Numbered from the stretch's first letter, positions 52,181 through 61,619 are shown. The stretch: DNA of 64,000 nucleotides from Halobacillus shinanisalinarum (GCF_022919835.1 NZ_CP095074.1:2876001-2940000); one strand, 5' to 3'. Notes: a model not told the origin generated them from the letters alone. Numbers and translations are program-made.

Positions 52181-52813
52181 GTGCGTGTTTTAGTAATAGG
52201 TGCTAATGGTCAAGTTGGGAAATATGTTATTGACAAGTTGAACGATGCAGGACATGAACCAGTGGCTATGGTTCGGGACACGGACCAAGTTCCGCAGTTT
52301 GAAGACAAAGGTGTTAAGTCAGTTATCGGTGATTTAGAAAAAGATTTTGAATCTGCCTTTCACAATATAGAAGCTGTAATTTTTGCGGCTGGATCAGGAC
52401 CTCATACCGGTGCAGATAAGACGATTCTAATTGATCAGGAAGGTGCTATTAAAGCAATTGAACGTGCAAAGCATTTTGGGATAAAACGCTTCGTGATGCT
52501 AAGCTCGATGGCTGCCGACCGACCGGAATCCGGTGCAGATGCAATGAAGCATTACTTGTACGCGAAGCATCGCGCGGATGAGTATTTAAAACAGTCAGGA
52601 CTTGATTATACAATCGTTCGACCAGGTAGATTAACGAATGAACCTGGAAGCGGTAAGGTCGATATTCAAGAGCATATAAATGGTCATGGGGAGATCCCTC
52701 GTGAAGATGTCGCCGAAACGCTATCCTTTTTAATTTCAGAGTCGAAAGCTGAGAATAAGAATTTTGATCTGTTAAGTGGAGATCAGCGTATTCAGGAAGC
52801 CTTAGCGAATTGA
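52181..52813 (+). CDS. NAD(P)-binding SDR-type protein (YhfK-like)
   Basis: Atypical short-chain dehydrogenase/NmrA-like protein of 210 residues. LVIGANGQVGKYVIDKL (4-20) is the nucleotide site and AAGSGPHTGADKT a loop typical of B. subtilis YhfK. YAKHRADEYL supplies the YxxxK pair. The reaction is unknown. It starts at GTG 52181 behind AAGGAGG. Confidence 0.87.
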   Translation: MRVLVIGANGQVGKYVIDKLNDAGHEPVAMVRDTDQVPQFEDKGVKSVIGDLEKDFESAFHNIEAVIFAAGSGPHTGADKTILIDQEGAIKAIERAKHFGIKRFVMLSSMAADRPESGADAMKHYLYAKHRADEYLKQSGLDYTIVRPGRLTNEPGSGKVDIQEHINGHGEIPREDVAETLSFLISESKAENKNFDLLSGDQRIQEALAN

Positions 52814-52923
52814 TTCCGGCTACAAGGGTTTCACCTCTTGTATGCCCTTTTGATGAAGAATTTATCTTTAACCGTAGTTAAACCATACTAACGACCAGAC
52901 AAAGAAAGAGGGGAGGGACATCA

Positions 52924-53163
52924 ATGAATAAACAAAAGGTTGTTGTTTACACCAGTAACGGTTGTTCCCAGTGTGAAAGAGTCCTATCCATGCTGAGTGA
53001 ATGGAATGTAGCCTTTGAAGAGAGAAACATTACTGGTAACAAGCGAAACTTTAAAGACTTACAAGCACAGGGGATATATGCTACACCAGCTACAATGATT
53101 GACAATGAGAAAATCCTCGGTTATCAGGAACGTCAATTGAAGCGAACTTTAGGTGTTCATTAG
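52924..53163 (+). CDS. Glutaredoxin family protein
   Basis: A 79-residue glutaredoxin-like protein with a CSQC active site (TSNGCSQCERVLSML, 10-24) and the cis-proline in YATPATMI. Resembles the NrdH or bacilliredoxin-sized small redox proteins in Bacillus. ATG after GGGGAGGG. It is a single gene, with no terminator evident before the YppG-like gene. Confidence 0.88.
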   Translation: MNKQKVVVYTSNGCSQCERVLSMLSEWNVAFEERNITGNKRNFKDLQAQGIYATPATMIDNEKILGYQERQLKRTLGVH

Positions 53164-53302
53164 GGTACACGCTTTCAATCTACAAAACGATACATTTCTC
53201 TTAAGAGTCTTAAGCGATGTTTAGTATCACTTGTTTTTTTACACTCTTTTCTTCTCATAACATAGGCTATTAGTAAAATGAATGAAAAAGGTGGAACAAT
53301 CT

Positions 53303-53683
53303 GTGTACTATTATCCTTATTACCCTTATTACCCTTATTACCCTTATCGGCAAGCCAGCCAGAGGACAAATCCGTCACCGTCACCTTCCTATTATAATTA
53401 CTACCACCCCTATACAAACTATAATGCAGCACCTGGGACCACATGGAATCAAGGGTTCTATACGCACCAGTATCCGTACACGTATGGTTATGGAAATACA
53501 GGATATAATGATGCTGAACCAGCAGCGGGACAAAAGAGTAGTGTGGTCTCCTATTTCCAAGATGAGCAGGGGCAGCTAGACTTTGATAAAATGATGTCAA
53601 CAACGGGGCAAGTTGTGCAAACCATACAGCAAGTATCTCCGATTGTAAAAGGAATCGGATCTTTCGTAAAAGGAATGCGATAA
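53303..53683 (+). CDS. yppG: YppG-like, Tyr/Pro-rich protein
   Basis: A 126-residue protein whose first half is tyrosine- and proline-rich (YYPYYPYYPYYPYRQ repeats) and whose second half holds the YppG-type domain SVVSYFQDEQGQLDFDKMM, TTGQVVQTIQQVSPIVKGIG. YppG is thought to be spore-associated; the repetitive N-terminus fits a coat or surface protein. GTG 53303 is seven bases after AAAAAGGTGG; the ATG at 53282 has no ribosome binding site. The length then matches B. subtilis YppG. Confidence 0.8.
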   Translation: MYYYPYYPYYPYYPYRQASQRTNPSPSPSYYNYYHPYTNYNAAPGTTWNQGFYTHQYPYTYGYGNTGYNDAEPAAGQKSSVVSYFQDEQGQLDFDKMMSTTGQVVQTIQQVSPIVKGIGSFVKGMR

Positions 53684-53714
53684 AACGCGCTATTTCTATC
53701 ATGCGCGTTTTTTC
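53682..53714 (+). terminator. Intrinsic terminator
   Basis: AAACGCGC pairs with GCGCGTTT across a 12-base loop and is followed by TTT. Confidence 0.85.
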
Positions 53715-53742
53715 TACATACTATTGATGGCGGTGAAAGAAG

Positions 53743-54435
53743 ATGAGTGTTGGTTGTTTATGCATACATGGTTATACGGGCAGCCCGAGCGAAGTACAGC
53801 CCTTAGTCGAATTTCTTGACAACCGTACAGCATGGGAAATTTCTGTACCCACGTTACCTGGTCACGGAGACGATCTCGATTTAAGGGGCCATTATTATCA
53901 AGAATGGATTGCAACAGCTGAATTAGCGCTTTTGGAACTACTGAAAAGACATGATCGCATTATGATCATCGGGTTTTCTATGGGGGGCATGATTGCTGCA
54001 TACTTAACGGCAAAATATAATGTCGACCGACTGGTTTTGCTGTCAGCAGCATTAAAATATATAAGTCTGCCGCAAATGTATAAAGATATTGCTGCAATGG
54101 TCTTAGGTGCAACTCAAGGCACACTAGATTCGAATGAATTATTTTTGCGCTATCAGAAGAAGCTGAAGCAAACGTACGTTTTCTCCACATTAGAGTTTAT
54201 GAGATGTGTTCAGTTTACGAAACCTTTTCTTAAGAAGGTCAAGTGTCCTGTGTTAATCATGCAAGGGAAACTAGATGGAATGGTTCCAAGCAAGGCGGCG
54301 AACTTTTTGGAAAAAGAAATTCCAGTGGCAGACAAGGAAGTCATTTTTCTCGCAAAATCAAAACATTTGATTTGTCATGGTGATGACAAAGACGAACTTT
54401 TTAAGCATGTACTTACCTTTGCTAAGGGTTTTTAA
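53743..54435 (+). CDS. Alpha/beta hydrolase (carboxylesterase, Est30-like)
   Basis: A 230-residue esterase. The triad is visible: Ser in IIGFSMGGMIA (about residue 81), Asp in QGKLDGMVP and His in SKHLICHGDD. CIHGYTGSPSEVQPL near the start forms the oxyanion hole. Size and motifs fit Bacillus Est30-type carboxylesterases acting on short esters. Cytosolic. It is followed by a hairpin shared with the convergent degV gene. Confidence 0.9.
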   Translation: MSVGCLCIHGYTGSPSEVQPLVEFLDNRTAWEISVPTLPGHGDDLDLRGHYYQEWIATAELALLELLKRHDRIMIIGFSMGGMIAAYLTAKYNVDRLVLLSAALKYISLPQMYKDIAAMVLGATQGTLDSNELFLRYQKKLKQTYVFSTLEFMRCVQFTKPFLKKVKCPVLIMQGKLDGMVPSKAANFLEKEIPVADKEVIFLAKSKHLICHGDDKDELFKHVLTFAKGF

Positions 54436-54577
54436 ACCATAGTGAATGAAAGAGGGAGGAAGGATTGGTTAGGTGGCTATTATGAGGTGATCGTACTGAC
54501 CATTGTATTCCCGTTAACTGCTGGAATTTGGCATTAAAATCTCCTCAACCTCGATATGGGGACTATACGAAAGGGTA

Positions 54578-54607
54578 AAGTCAGAGAAGATATCTTCTCT
54601 GACTTAG
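54578..54607. terminator. Terminator hairpin between convergent genes
   Basis: A perfect 28-base palindrome, AAGTCAGAGAAGAT and its complement, overlapping the degV stop codon; it can end transcription from either side. Confidence 0.75.
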
Positions 54608-55461
54608 TCTTTAAAAAAGGCAATAACGAGTCCACCTTCTCCGGCATGGGTCGAAATTAACGGTCCCATTTCGGTGAAAATTGAATCGTTGAAATTGTAG
54701 CGATCTTTGATTGTTTGAAGTACAGACCTTCCGCGCTTTTCATCATTGCTGTGAGACAAGGCTATGACTTTATTCTCATTATGATGGGAGTACTCCCCAA
54801 TCTTATCGACGAAGCGGCGAAGTGATTTTTTATCCCCGCGGACTTTTTCCGAGACATCAATCTTGCCTTCTTCTGTGGCCTTCATTAGAAGTTTAATGTT
54901 TAACGTTTTAGCAATAGCACCCTTTACTTTGTCTAGACGCCCGCTTTTGATGACATTTTCAAGTGTCTTTAATATAAAAAGTGTTGTGGTCTGTTCGATT
55001 TTTTCTTCCATATGCCTGACGAGAGAATCAAAGCTAAGTCCTTCTTCTATTCTTTTGCCAGCCTCGTCAACAAGTAACGCGATCCCGCAGGAGGCTGTTT
55101 TTGTATTCAGAACAGCAATCGAACGGTGAGGTTCCTCTTCAAGTAACATGTTCTTTCCCATAACGGCACTTTCATACGTACTGCTCAAACCTTGGGTGAG
55201 AGCTAAGGTGATTATGGGTGTTTCAGCATCTACTTCTTTATATTTTTCGTAAAAATCGTTAGGGCTAGGGGAAGAGGAGGAAGGGAGGTCGCTTTCCTCT
55301 TTTAGCCTTCTGTAAAAGGTTGGTAAATCAATGGTCAATCCAGATTTATATTGGTCCTGACCAAAGTGGATGTTCAGTGGCACGACTTTCAAGTTATGGC
55401 GCTTGACCATTACTTGCGGTAGATCTGCCCCGCCATCAATTATAAGTTGAATTGTCATCAT
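54604..55461 (-). CDS. DegV family fatty-acid-binding protein
   Basis: A 285-residue protein of the DegV/FakB family, which holds a free fatty acid for the FakA kinase. The fatty-acid-binding motif appears as LPSSSSPSPNDFYEKY and TLALTQGLSSTYESAV (about 63-115), and the C-terminal part includes GPLISTHAGEGGLVIAFF. The start is at 55461 or 55458 after AGGTGA. FakA is not in this window. A fatty acid salvage role is transferred from the family. Confidence 0.9.
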   Translation of the reverse strand: MMTIQLIIDGGADLPQVMVKRHNLKVVPLNIHFGQDQYKSGLTIDLPTFYRRLKEESDLPSSSSPSPNDFYEKYKEVDAETPIITLALTQGLSSTYESAVMGKNMLLEEEPHRSIAVLNTKTASCGIALLVDEAGKRIEEGLSFDSLVRHMEEKIEQTTTLFILKTLENVIKSGRLDKVKGAIAKTLNIKLLMKATEEGKIDVSEKVRGDKKSLRRFVDKIGEYSHHNENKVIALSHSNDEKRGRSVLQTIKDRYNFNDSIFTEMGPLISTHAGEGGLVIAFFKD

Positions 55462-55502
55462 TTCACCTGCTCTCAAGTAATGGTGTAACTTGGCTCCCTT
55501 TT

Positions 55503-55636
55503 AGAGGATGTTCAAAAAGTCACGTTGCTCGGTTTTTCCGGCCCTCACGTATGAAAGGCATACGCTGTGGTCCTCAAAACGTTCGCGCGCCTCGAACTTC
55601 TTGTTACTCATTCGTTAACTTTTTGAACACACACTT
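55503..55636 (+). repeat. MITE-like dispersed repeat, copy
   Basis: It starts AGGATGTTCAAAAAGTCACG and ends TTAACTTTTTGAACACACAC; the ends form an 11-base inverted repeat GTTCAAAAAGT/ACTTTTTGAAC. Inside, CGTATGAAAGGCATACG is itself a short dyad. Compared with the 58452 copy it lacks the AAATGATAAATGGCGCATTT block. Confidence 0.88.
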
Positions 55637-55655
55637 TTAGCACACAATAACAACG

Positions 55656-56570
55656 TCAAAACCTTTTAGATGCATGAGTTATTTTAGGCTGTCTCAATTT
55701 CTTAGTACTAATAATGAAAAGCACAAGTCCGAATAAAACGATTGAACCTCCAAGCCACTGGTATGATGTGATTTGCTCGCCAAGAACAATGTAGGCTAGG
55801 ATGGAAGCACCGATTGGCTCTAGAAGAATGCTCATTGATATCGTAGAGGTGCTGATCCATCTTAATGACCAATTAAATAACGTGTGACCGAAGAACGTGG
55901 GAATAATGGCAAGTGCTAAAAAAATCAGCCATTGACTAGGTGAATATCCAGTAAACGGGTAACTCATAGCAAGGTTATAAACGAATAAACTGATCATGGC
56001 AATGCCGTAAACGATAAATGTGTAAAATAGAAGAGAGAGACGCTTACGCAAGTTTTGTCCTAAGAGAAAATAGGCAGTTACCATTATTGCTCCAAGCAAT
56101 GCTAGAATATCGCCAAGTAAAGCCAGTCCGCCTATTTGAAAGTCACCTGAGCTAATGATGATACTTCCCGTAATGGCGATCACCATGCTTAGCAAGGCAC
56201 CTGCAGTAAAACGCTCCTTGAAGAATAAAAATGTCCCAAGAAAAGCGAATAAAGGCTGCATGGACACAAGGATAACCGAACTGGCAACTGACGTATAATT
56301 AAGCGATTCAAACCATAAAATAAAGTGAAAGGCCAAGAACATTCCTGCAAATACGGCTAACAGCCAATCCTTTGAAGTGACGCTTTTAAATTCATGGGCG
56401 TGTTTCCACATGACATAAGGAGCCATGATTAGCACAGCGAATAACAACCGGTAGAAGGCGATCATAGAAGCTGGCACTCCACCAGCCAGTTTTACAAAGA
56501 TCGCTGCAGTTGATATGGATAGTACACCTATAGCTAACATGATATATGGATGAAATGGAGGTTTATCCAA
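55656..56570 (-). CDS. EamA/DMT family transporter
   Basis: A 304-residue membrane protein with ten helices in two EamA repeats; AAIFVKLAGGVPASMIAFYR begins the first and SILLEPIGASILAYIVLGE closes the second. Probably an exporter of an amino acid or metabolite. The start is TTG at 56570 after AAGGAGGG on the minus strand. It is only distantly similar to the EamA protein at 33532. Confidence 0.88.
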   Translation of the reverse strand: MDKPPFHPYIMLAIGVLSISTAAIFVKLAGGVPASMIAFYRLLFAVLIMAPYVMWKHAHEFKSVTSKDWLLAVFAGMFLAFHFILWFESLNYTSVASSVILVSMQPLFAFLGTFLFFKERFTAGALLSMVIAITGSIIISSGDFQIGGLALLGDILALLGAIMVTAYFLLGQNLRKRLSLLFYTFIVYGIAMISLFVYNLAMSYPFTGYSPSQWLIFLALAIIPTFFGHTLFNWSLRWISTSTISMSILLEPIGASILAYIVLGEQITSYQWLGGSIVLFGLVLFIISTKKLRQPKITHASKRF

Positions 56571-56727
56571 AAAGTAACCCTCCTTTTAAATGAGATCAAG
56601 CAACAGCGCCCGGTAATCGCGTTTCGTGCTCGAGGACCACACGCTTTTCTTAACAGTTTTACATTATTTTATCATTGATACGTTTGAAAAGCATAATAAA
56701 ATTGTGTAGAATTGATACTGTTATGTG

Positions 56728-56800
56728 TGTTATGATGGATGAATCTATCAGGCAGGTGCTTCAAAGCCTCTCCCGTATAGCATTGGCAGGAGGCTTTTTT
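56728..56800 (+). promoter_or_regulatory. cshA promoter and leader terminator (attenuator candidate)
   Basis: An extended -10, TGTTATGAT (56728-56736), is followed by a hairpin AAAGCCTC (56763-56770)/GAGGCTTT (56790-56797) with seven Ts, all about 60 bases before the cshA start. The T run and position make it a leader terminator, so most transcripts may stop here unless something prevents it. Confidence 0.6.
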
Positions 56801-56860
56801 TACATGTCTTAATCATAATTAAGGTAGAAGATTTTTTATAAAAAGGAGTATGAAAGTATA

Positions 56861-58339
56861 GTGACAACATTCAATTCATTAGGATTATCTAATCCGGTGT
56901 TAAAAGCTTTAAACCATATGGGTTTTGAAGAAACAACACCGATTCAAGAGCAAACAATCCCTCTCGGTTTACAAGGGAAAGACGTCATCGGCCAAGCGCA
57001 AACGGGAACAGGTAAGACAGCAGCATTTGGAATTCCGATGATCGAAAAAATTAATAAAGATGTCAAGTCTGTTCAAGGATTGGTCATTGCACCAACGCGT
57101 GAATTGGCTATCCAAGTAGCTGAAGAAGTGCACCGTCTCGGTAAAAATAAAGGGATACGCACGCTGCCGATTTATGGTGGATCGAATATGGAACGTCAAA
57201 TTCGTGCACTAAAAGATAACCATATCGTTGTAGCAACCCCTGGACGTTTACTTGATCATATCCGTCGTAAAACGATTAAGCTGGAGAACGTTCATACCGC
57301 AGTATTAGATGAAGCGGATGAAATGCTAAACATGGGCTTCATCGATGATATTCGTGATATTCTTAAGGCGCTTCCAGAAGAGCGTCAGACGTTATTGTTC
57401 TCAGCGACTATGCCTAAGGAAATCCGTAATATTGCAACAACACTTATGAAAAACCCTGAAGAGGTTAAAGTGAAATCGAAAGAAATGACTGTCGAAAATA
57501 TCGAGCAGTATTATGTTGAGATTCCGGAAAAACATAAGTTCGATACACTAACACGTCTTCTTGATATACACGCACCTGCATTGGCGATCGTATTCGGACG
57601 GACAAAGCGCCGTGTCGACGAAGTTTCAGATGGCTTGCAAGCCCGCGGTTTCCGTGCTGAAGGAATTCATGGTGATTTGACACAAGGAAAACGTATGTCC
57701 GTGCTAAACAAGTTTAAAAAAGGACGTATTGAAATTCTTGTAGCGACAGATGTGGCTGCACGCGGACTAGATATTTCTGAGGTATCCCACGTATATAACT
57801 TTGATATTCCACAGGATCCTGAAAGCTATGTTCACCGTATTGGACGTACAGGTCGTGCTGGACGCAAAGGCGAATCTGTCTCCTTTGTCACTTCACGTGA
57901 AAAAGCACAGCTTAACTTAATTGAAAAGCTTACGAAGAAAAAGGTTGAACGTATGAGTGTGCCATCTTCTGATGAAGCGCGCCGCGGACAACAACAAGTG
58001 GCTGTTGATAAGATGACCGAATCCGCTAATAATGAGGATTTAAACAAGTATAAGCAATCGGCAAATGAACTGCTTGAACAGCATGATGCCTCTGACCTTG
58101 TTGCTGCAGCATTGAAGATGCTTACAAAAGAACGCAGTGAGGTTCCTGTTCGACTTTCTTCTGTACAGCCGATCAGTGTTAAAGGTGCACAGCGCAGTGG
58201 TGGGGGTAAAGGTGGTAAAAAACCTTACCGTAAAGACGGCAAGCGAAATTTTAATAAACACAACAATAAGTCCCGTAATTTCAAAGGTAAAGGAAATCGC
58301 GGCTTCCAAAACAAAGGGCGTAACTCTAACGCTAAATAA
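56861..58339 (+). CDS. cshA: DEAD-box RNA helicase CshA
   Basis: ATP-dependent RNA helicase of 492 residues, active in cold growth, ribosome assembly and the RNA degradosome. Motifs: Q motif [11 protein letters not shown], Walker [11 protein letters not shown] (about 45-54), DEAD, SAT and [11 protein letters not shown]. The tail after about 425 is basic and Gly/Asn/Lys-rich ([20 protein letters not shown] and onward), the RNA-binding extension typical of CshA. GTG start after AAAGGAG. The 3' neighbours match the B. subtilis ydbR-ydcA-acpS-ydcC-alr order. Confidence 0.95.
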   Translation: MTTFNSLGLSNPVLKALNHMGFEETTPIQEQTIPLGLQGKDVIGQAQTGTGKTAAFGIPMIEKINKDVKSVQGLVIAPTRELAIQVAEEVHRLGKNKGIRTLPIYGGSNMERQIRALKDNHIVVATPGRLLDHIRRKTIKLENVHTAVLDEADEMLNMGFIDDIRDILKALPEERQTLLFSATMPKEIRNIATTLMKNPEEVKVKSKEMTVENIEQYYVEIPEKHKFDTLTRLLDIHAPALAIVFGRTKRRVDEVSDGLQARGFRAEGIHGDLTQGKRMSVLNKFKKGRIEILVATDVAARGLDISEVSHVYNFDIPQDPESYVHRIGRTGRAGRKGESVSFVTSREKAQLNLIEKLTKKKVERMSVPSSDEARRGQQQVAVDKMTESANNEDLNKYKQSANELLEQHDASDLVAAALKMLTKERSEVPVRLSSVQPISVKGAQRSGGGKGGKKPYRKDGKRNFNKHNNKSRNFKGKGNRGFQNKGRNSNAK

Positions 58340-58344
58340 CATTT

Positions 58345-58386
58345 TTAAAGCTGTCTGACTTTCTATAGTTCGGCAGCTTTTTTATT
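58345..58386 (+). terminator. Intrinsic terminator of cshA
   Basis: AAAGCTGtC pairs with CgGCAGCTTT across a 15-base loop and is followed by Ts. Confidence 0.8.
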
Positions 58387-58451
58387 TTGGGGTATTTGAA
58401 ATGTGTTAAATAATGCAAGTATCCTCTTAAATGTGCAATTAATCCATAGAA

Positions 58452-58665
58452 AAGGATGTTCAAAAAATCACTAAATGATAAATGGCGCATTTCTTCGTTG
58501 CTCGGTTTTTCCGGTCCTCACATATGAAAAGCATACGTTATGGTTCCCAAAACTGTCGCGCCTCGACTTCTTGCGACGCACAAGGAACGTGCTAGTGTCG
58601 ACTTTGTCACAGGATGTGACGTTCTTTGTCGACGTTCTCATTCGTCAACTTTTTGAACACACACT
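58452..58665 (+). repeat. MITE-like dispersed repeat, long copy
   Basis: It starts GGATGTTCAAAAAATCACT, continues AAATGATAAATGGCGCATTT and ends GTCAACTTTTTGAACACACA. The interior contains TGCGACGCACAAGGAACGTG and GTCGACTTTGTCACAGGATG, absent from the 55503 copy and probably a nested insertion or expansion. It lies between cshA and the convergent rhomboid gene. Confidence 0.88.
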
Positions 58666-58705
58666 AGAAAAAAGCCGCCCATCCTTTAGATGCGCGGCTG
58701 CAAAA

Positions 58706-59476
58706 TTATAAAAAATTATTAACTAACGCAAGCGCTACAAGGAAGATAATGACCCCCCAAATGATGTACTTTCCATATCCCTTTCCTTTGCTACTACGTT
58801 TTTTCCAGCGGTTAGGGTCAAACCCTGCGCTGCTTCGACTTATGTTCTCATGCTTAGCCCGGTTTTGCCAAACAGAAAAGGGTCTAGCATTCTTTAATAA
58901 AGGAGGTGCTAGAGCAAACCCTCCAATAAGACCAAAAACATGTGCGAGTACGTTTATGTTCGGACGCGCAAACGTCATGAATAGTCCTAAGACAAAAATA
59001 ATTGTGATTATTTGTGAATTTGCTGAACCAATTAAATGTTTACGGAATAACACCATAAATAGATAGACACCAAAGATGCCAAAAATGGCACCTGAGGCAC
59101 CAAGGTGCTGGTAAAAAGCGTCAGGTGCAACAATGTACGTTCCCATGTTCCCTGCAATTCCAGCAATGAGGTAAACAGTAATAAACTTCACTTTTCCTAA
59201 CATTTGCTCAAGGGCTGGACCAAAGAGAACAAGTGAAAAGGAATTAAATAAAGCGTGTGAAAAGCCGCCGTGAAAGAATATCGGGGTCACAAGCCGCCAA
59301 TATTCCCCCTGTGATACAAGGTAATTATTGCCTACCCCTGCACGCAGCAAGTCCAGGGCAAAGTTGAATTGAAACACAGAAATAAACAGCCATAATAGCA
59401 GGTTAATCAACACAAGCCCTGACACTATAGGGTAAAATTTGAGGAATTCCTTAAAGCTTTCTGTTCGAACAAACAT
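58706..59476 (-). CDS. ydcA: Rhomboid family intramembrane serine protease (YdcA-like)
   Basis: A 256-residue membrane protease. Six helices form the core; catalytic Ser is in HLGASGAIFGIF and catalytic His in NVLAHVFGLIGG, with the WRLVTPIFFHGGFSHALFN loop-1 signature. After a basic stretch (KNARPFSVWQNRAKHENISR) there is a seventh C-terminal helix (IIWGVIIFLVALALVNNFL), longer than B. subtilis YdcA. It should cleave other membrane proteins. On the minus strand, divergent from acpS, as in Bacillus. Confidence 0.92.
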   Translation of the reverse strand: MFVRTESFKEFLKFYPIVSGLVLINLLLWLFISVFQFNFALDLLRAGVGNNYLVSQGEYWRLVTPIFFHGGFSHALFNSFSLVLFGPALEQMLGKVKFITVYLIAGIAGNMGTYIVAPDAFYQHLGASGAIFGIFGVYLFMVLFRKHLIGSANSQIITIIFVLGLFMTFARPNINVLAHVFGLIGGFALAPPLLKNARPFSVWQNRAKHENISRSSAGFDPNRWKKRSSKGKGYGKYIIWGVIIFLVALALVNNFL

Positions 59477-59633
59477 ATTTTTTTATCTCCTTTAAAAAGG
59501 GTTCTACTTCACAATATAAGCTAATCAGCAGACTAGTATTCTTTTTACAGTAGAAATTATCGGGTATACTACAACTAGTTCTGAAGAAAGGCGCTCCAGC
59601 TAGACACCGAAGCGTAAAAAAAGGAAGATGGAC

Positions 59634-60008
59634 ATGATTAAGGGAATTGGAATCGATATTATAGAAATCGATCGTATTAAACAAAGTATAAAGCGAAATC
59701 ACCGCTTTGTTCAAAGAATATTAACTGAGGCGGAGCAACAGCAGTATGAGCGATTAAATGAGCGCAGACGTGTTGAGTTTCTAGCGGGCCGTTTTGCAGC
59801 TAAGGAAGCCTTTTCTAAAGCTGTTGGAACTGGGATTGGTAAACTTAGCTTTCATGACATCGAAGTTACATCAAATGATGCGGGAGCCCCAGTCGTCCAA
59901 GCAAAGGGATATGAAACCCTTACTATTTGGGTAGCTATTTCTCATAGTAAAAAGCAGGCAGTTGCGCAAATTGTCCTGGAAGGTAGAGCAAATGACATAA
60001 TTACATAG
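59634..60008 (+). CDS. acpS: Holo-[acyl-carrier-protein] synthase
   Basis: Transfers the phosphopantetheine arm of CoA to acyl carrier protein, an essential step for fatty acid synthesis. 124 residues. Mg/CoA motif GIGIDIIEIDRIKQ at the start (metal-binding D8) and RFAAKEAFSKAVGTGI (about 50-65) with its catalytic Glu and Lys; HSKKQAVA at the end. ATG 59634 is seven bases after AAGGAAG. A small repeat relic lies just upstream (59588-59612). It begins the acpS-nnr-ydcC run. Confidence 0.95.
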   Translation: MIKGIGIDIIEIDRIKQSIKRNHRFVQRILTEAEQQQYERLNERRRVEFLAGRFAAKEAFSKAVGTGIGKLSFHDIEVTSNDAGAPVVQAKGYETLTIWVAISHSKKQAVAQIVLEGRANDIIT

Positions 60009-60048
60009 GTTGTCTCATAACATTGTAATGCGGGTAGGAGGGAACGAA

Positions 60049-61566
60049 ATGGATGTTGTGACCGCACAAGAGATGTACGAATGGGATCGAGTGGCGATAA
60101 AGTCAACTGGGTTAGACGGTAGACTATTAATGGAGAATGCAGGGCGAGCTGTAAGTTCCGATTTAGAGAAAAAGCTAGGGACGCATCAAAGGGTCATCAT
60201 CCTGATTGGTGCAGGGAACAACGGTGGAGATGGCTTTGTTATTGCGCGTACGCTTCTGAACCGTGGTTATTCTGTTGAAGCATGGCAAATTGTATCCGAC
60301 TCTAAAGTGGAAGGTGACGCACGTTATCATAAAGAGATTTTTATCAAATCAGGATATACATTATACAAATTAGAAAAAACAGATGATCTAAGCGAATCTC
60401 TTAAGAGTGCAGATGTTATTGTTGATGCAATGCTAGGGATTGGTGTGAAAGGGCGTTTGCGCGAGCCGGTCAAACAAGTGGTCGAACTTGCCAATGAGCA
60501 ACGAGCTTTCCGGGTAGCTGTAGATCTCCCCACTGGCGTTCCAGCTGATGAAGGGATCGTTGAGTTTGATGCATTTAAGGCGGATTATACGTGTATCATT
60601 GCTGCCTTAAAAATGAGTGCGTTAGTGGAGCATACCAGAGTATATTACGGCGAATGGAAAGTTTGTGATATTGGTTTGCCCGTGAAAAAACTCCCTTCCC
60701 CCAGTAGAAAAGTATGGCAAAGGGAAGGGGGCAGGCGAGTGTTACCTGGAAGGGATCCCAACTCTCATAAAGGGAGCCATGGGAAGGCGTTAGTTGTTGG
60801 CGGGGCAGCACATATGCCTGGATCAATTGCGATGTCAGCAAAGGCTGCACTTAGAAGTGGTGCTGGACTCGTAACGATTGCTACACCAAAAAGTGCGATG
60901 AATGCCGTTGCTTCCTATGTGCAGGAGGCAACTTTTCTGCCGCTTGCTGAAGAGCGGGGTGTCATAAAGGATTCGGCTGGTGTGGATGTGTCTGCTTATG
61001 ATGGAGTAGCAATAGGTATGGGGATGGGCCGGGGGCAAGAATCTAATAACCTAGTGAGTCACCTCATCTCTACTGTGAAGGCTCCACTGCTTATCGACGC
61101 GGACGCCCTCTATCAACTGAAAAATCTCGTGGGTTTATTAAGGAGTAGGACATACCCGACAATTCTCACTCCGCATCCTGGCGAATTTGCTCATTTAGTA
61201 GATCAATCGATTTCTGCAATTGTACGTTCACCTTTTTCCTACAGTCGTGAATTCTCTAAAGCGTACGGTGTCTACACTGTGTTAAAAGGCCCTGCCACAA
61301 TCATTACTGCTCCAGATGGTAGCCAGTTTGTAGACCTGTCAGGCAACGCCGGGCTAGCAAAAGGCGGGAGTGGTGACGTGCTATCAGGTATCTTACTTGC
61401 CATGATGCTTCAATCAGGATCTATCACTTATGCGTTAAATAACGGATGTATGTTGCACGGACTGACAGCTGAAATGTTAACAAAGGATGCTCACTCCATG
61501 GTTGATTTACTTGCGACAGATTTAGTTGAAGGTTTAACCCAGACCTTTCGTACATTTTCCTCTTGA
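60049..61566 (+). CDS. nnr: Bifunctional NAD(P)H-hydrate repair enzyme Nnr
   Basis: Fused enzyme of 505 residues that repairs damaged NADH and NADPH. The N-terminal YjeF_N part (1 to about 210) is the epimerase, with GAGNNGGDGFVIAR; the C-terminal carbohydrate-kinase-like part is the ADP/ATP-dependent dehydratase, with HKGSHGKALVVGG and the ATP site NAGLAKGGSGDVLSGIL. ATG 60049 follows GTAGGAGGG. It lies 40 bases after acpS and 53 before ydcC, so the three are likely one operon. Confidence 0.94.
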   Translation: MDVVTAQEMYEWDRVAIKSTGLDGRLLMENAGRAVSSDLEKKLGTHQRVIILIGAGNNGGDGFVIARTLLNRGYSVEAWQIVSDSKVEGDARYHKEIFIKSGYTLYKLEKTDDLSESLKSADVIVDAMLGIGVKGRLREPVKQVVELANEQRAFRVAVDLPTGVPADEGIVEFDAFKADYTCIIAALKMSALVEHTRVYYGEWKVCDIGLPVKKLPSPSRKVWQREGGRRVLPGRDPNSHKGSHGKALVVGGAAHMPGSIAMSAKAALRSGAGLVTIATPKSAMNAVASYVQEATFLPLAEERGVIKDSAGVDVSAYDGVAIGMGMGRGQESNNLVSHLISTVKAPLLIDADALYQLKNLVGLLRSRTYPTILTPHPGEFAHLVDQSISAIVRSPFSYSREFSKAYGVYTVLKGPATIITAPDGSQFVDLSGNAGLAKGGSGDVLSGILLAMMLQSGSITYALNNGCMLHGLTAEMLTKDAHSMVDLLATDLVEGLTQTFRTFSS

Positions 61567-61619
61567 TCCACAAATAAACGTTCCCTTTGTCCTTCAGAAG
61601 AGACAAAGGAGTTGAGTGC

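Noticed and set aside
53175..53702. 175-codon open frame on the minus strand
   Set aside because: It is antisense to the YppG-like gene, has no ribosome binding site, and its composition reflects the YYP codon repeats on the other strand.
54460..54536. Small hydrophobic peptide (about 16 residues ending TAGIWH) after the esterase gene
   Set aside because: The start would be a GTG with only a weak ribosome binding site, and the peptide matches nothing I know; kept only as a note.
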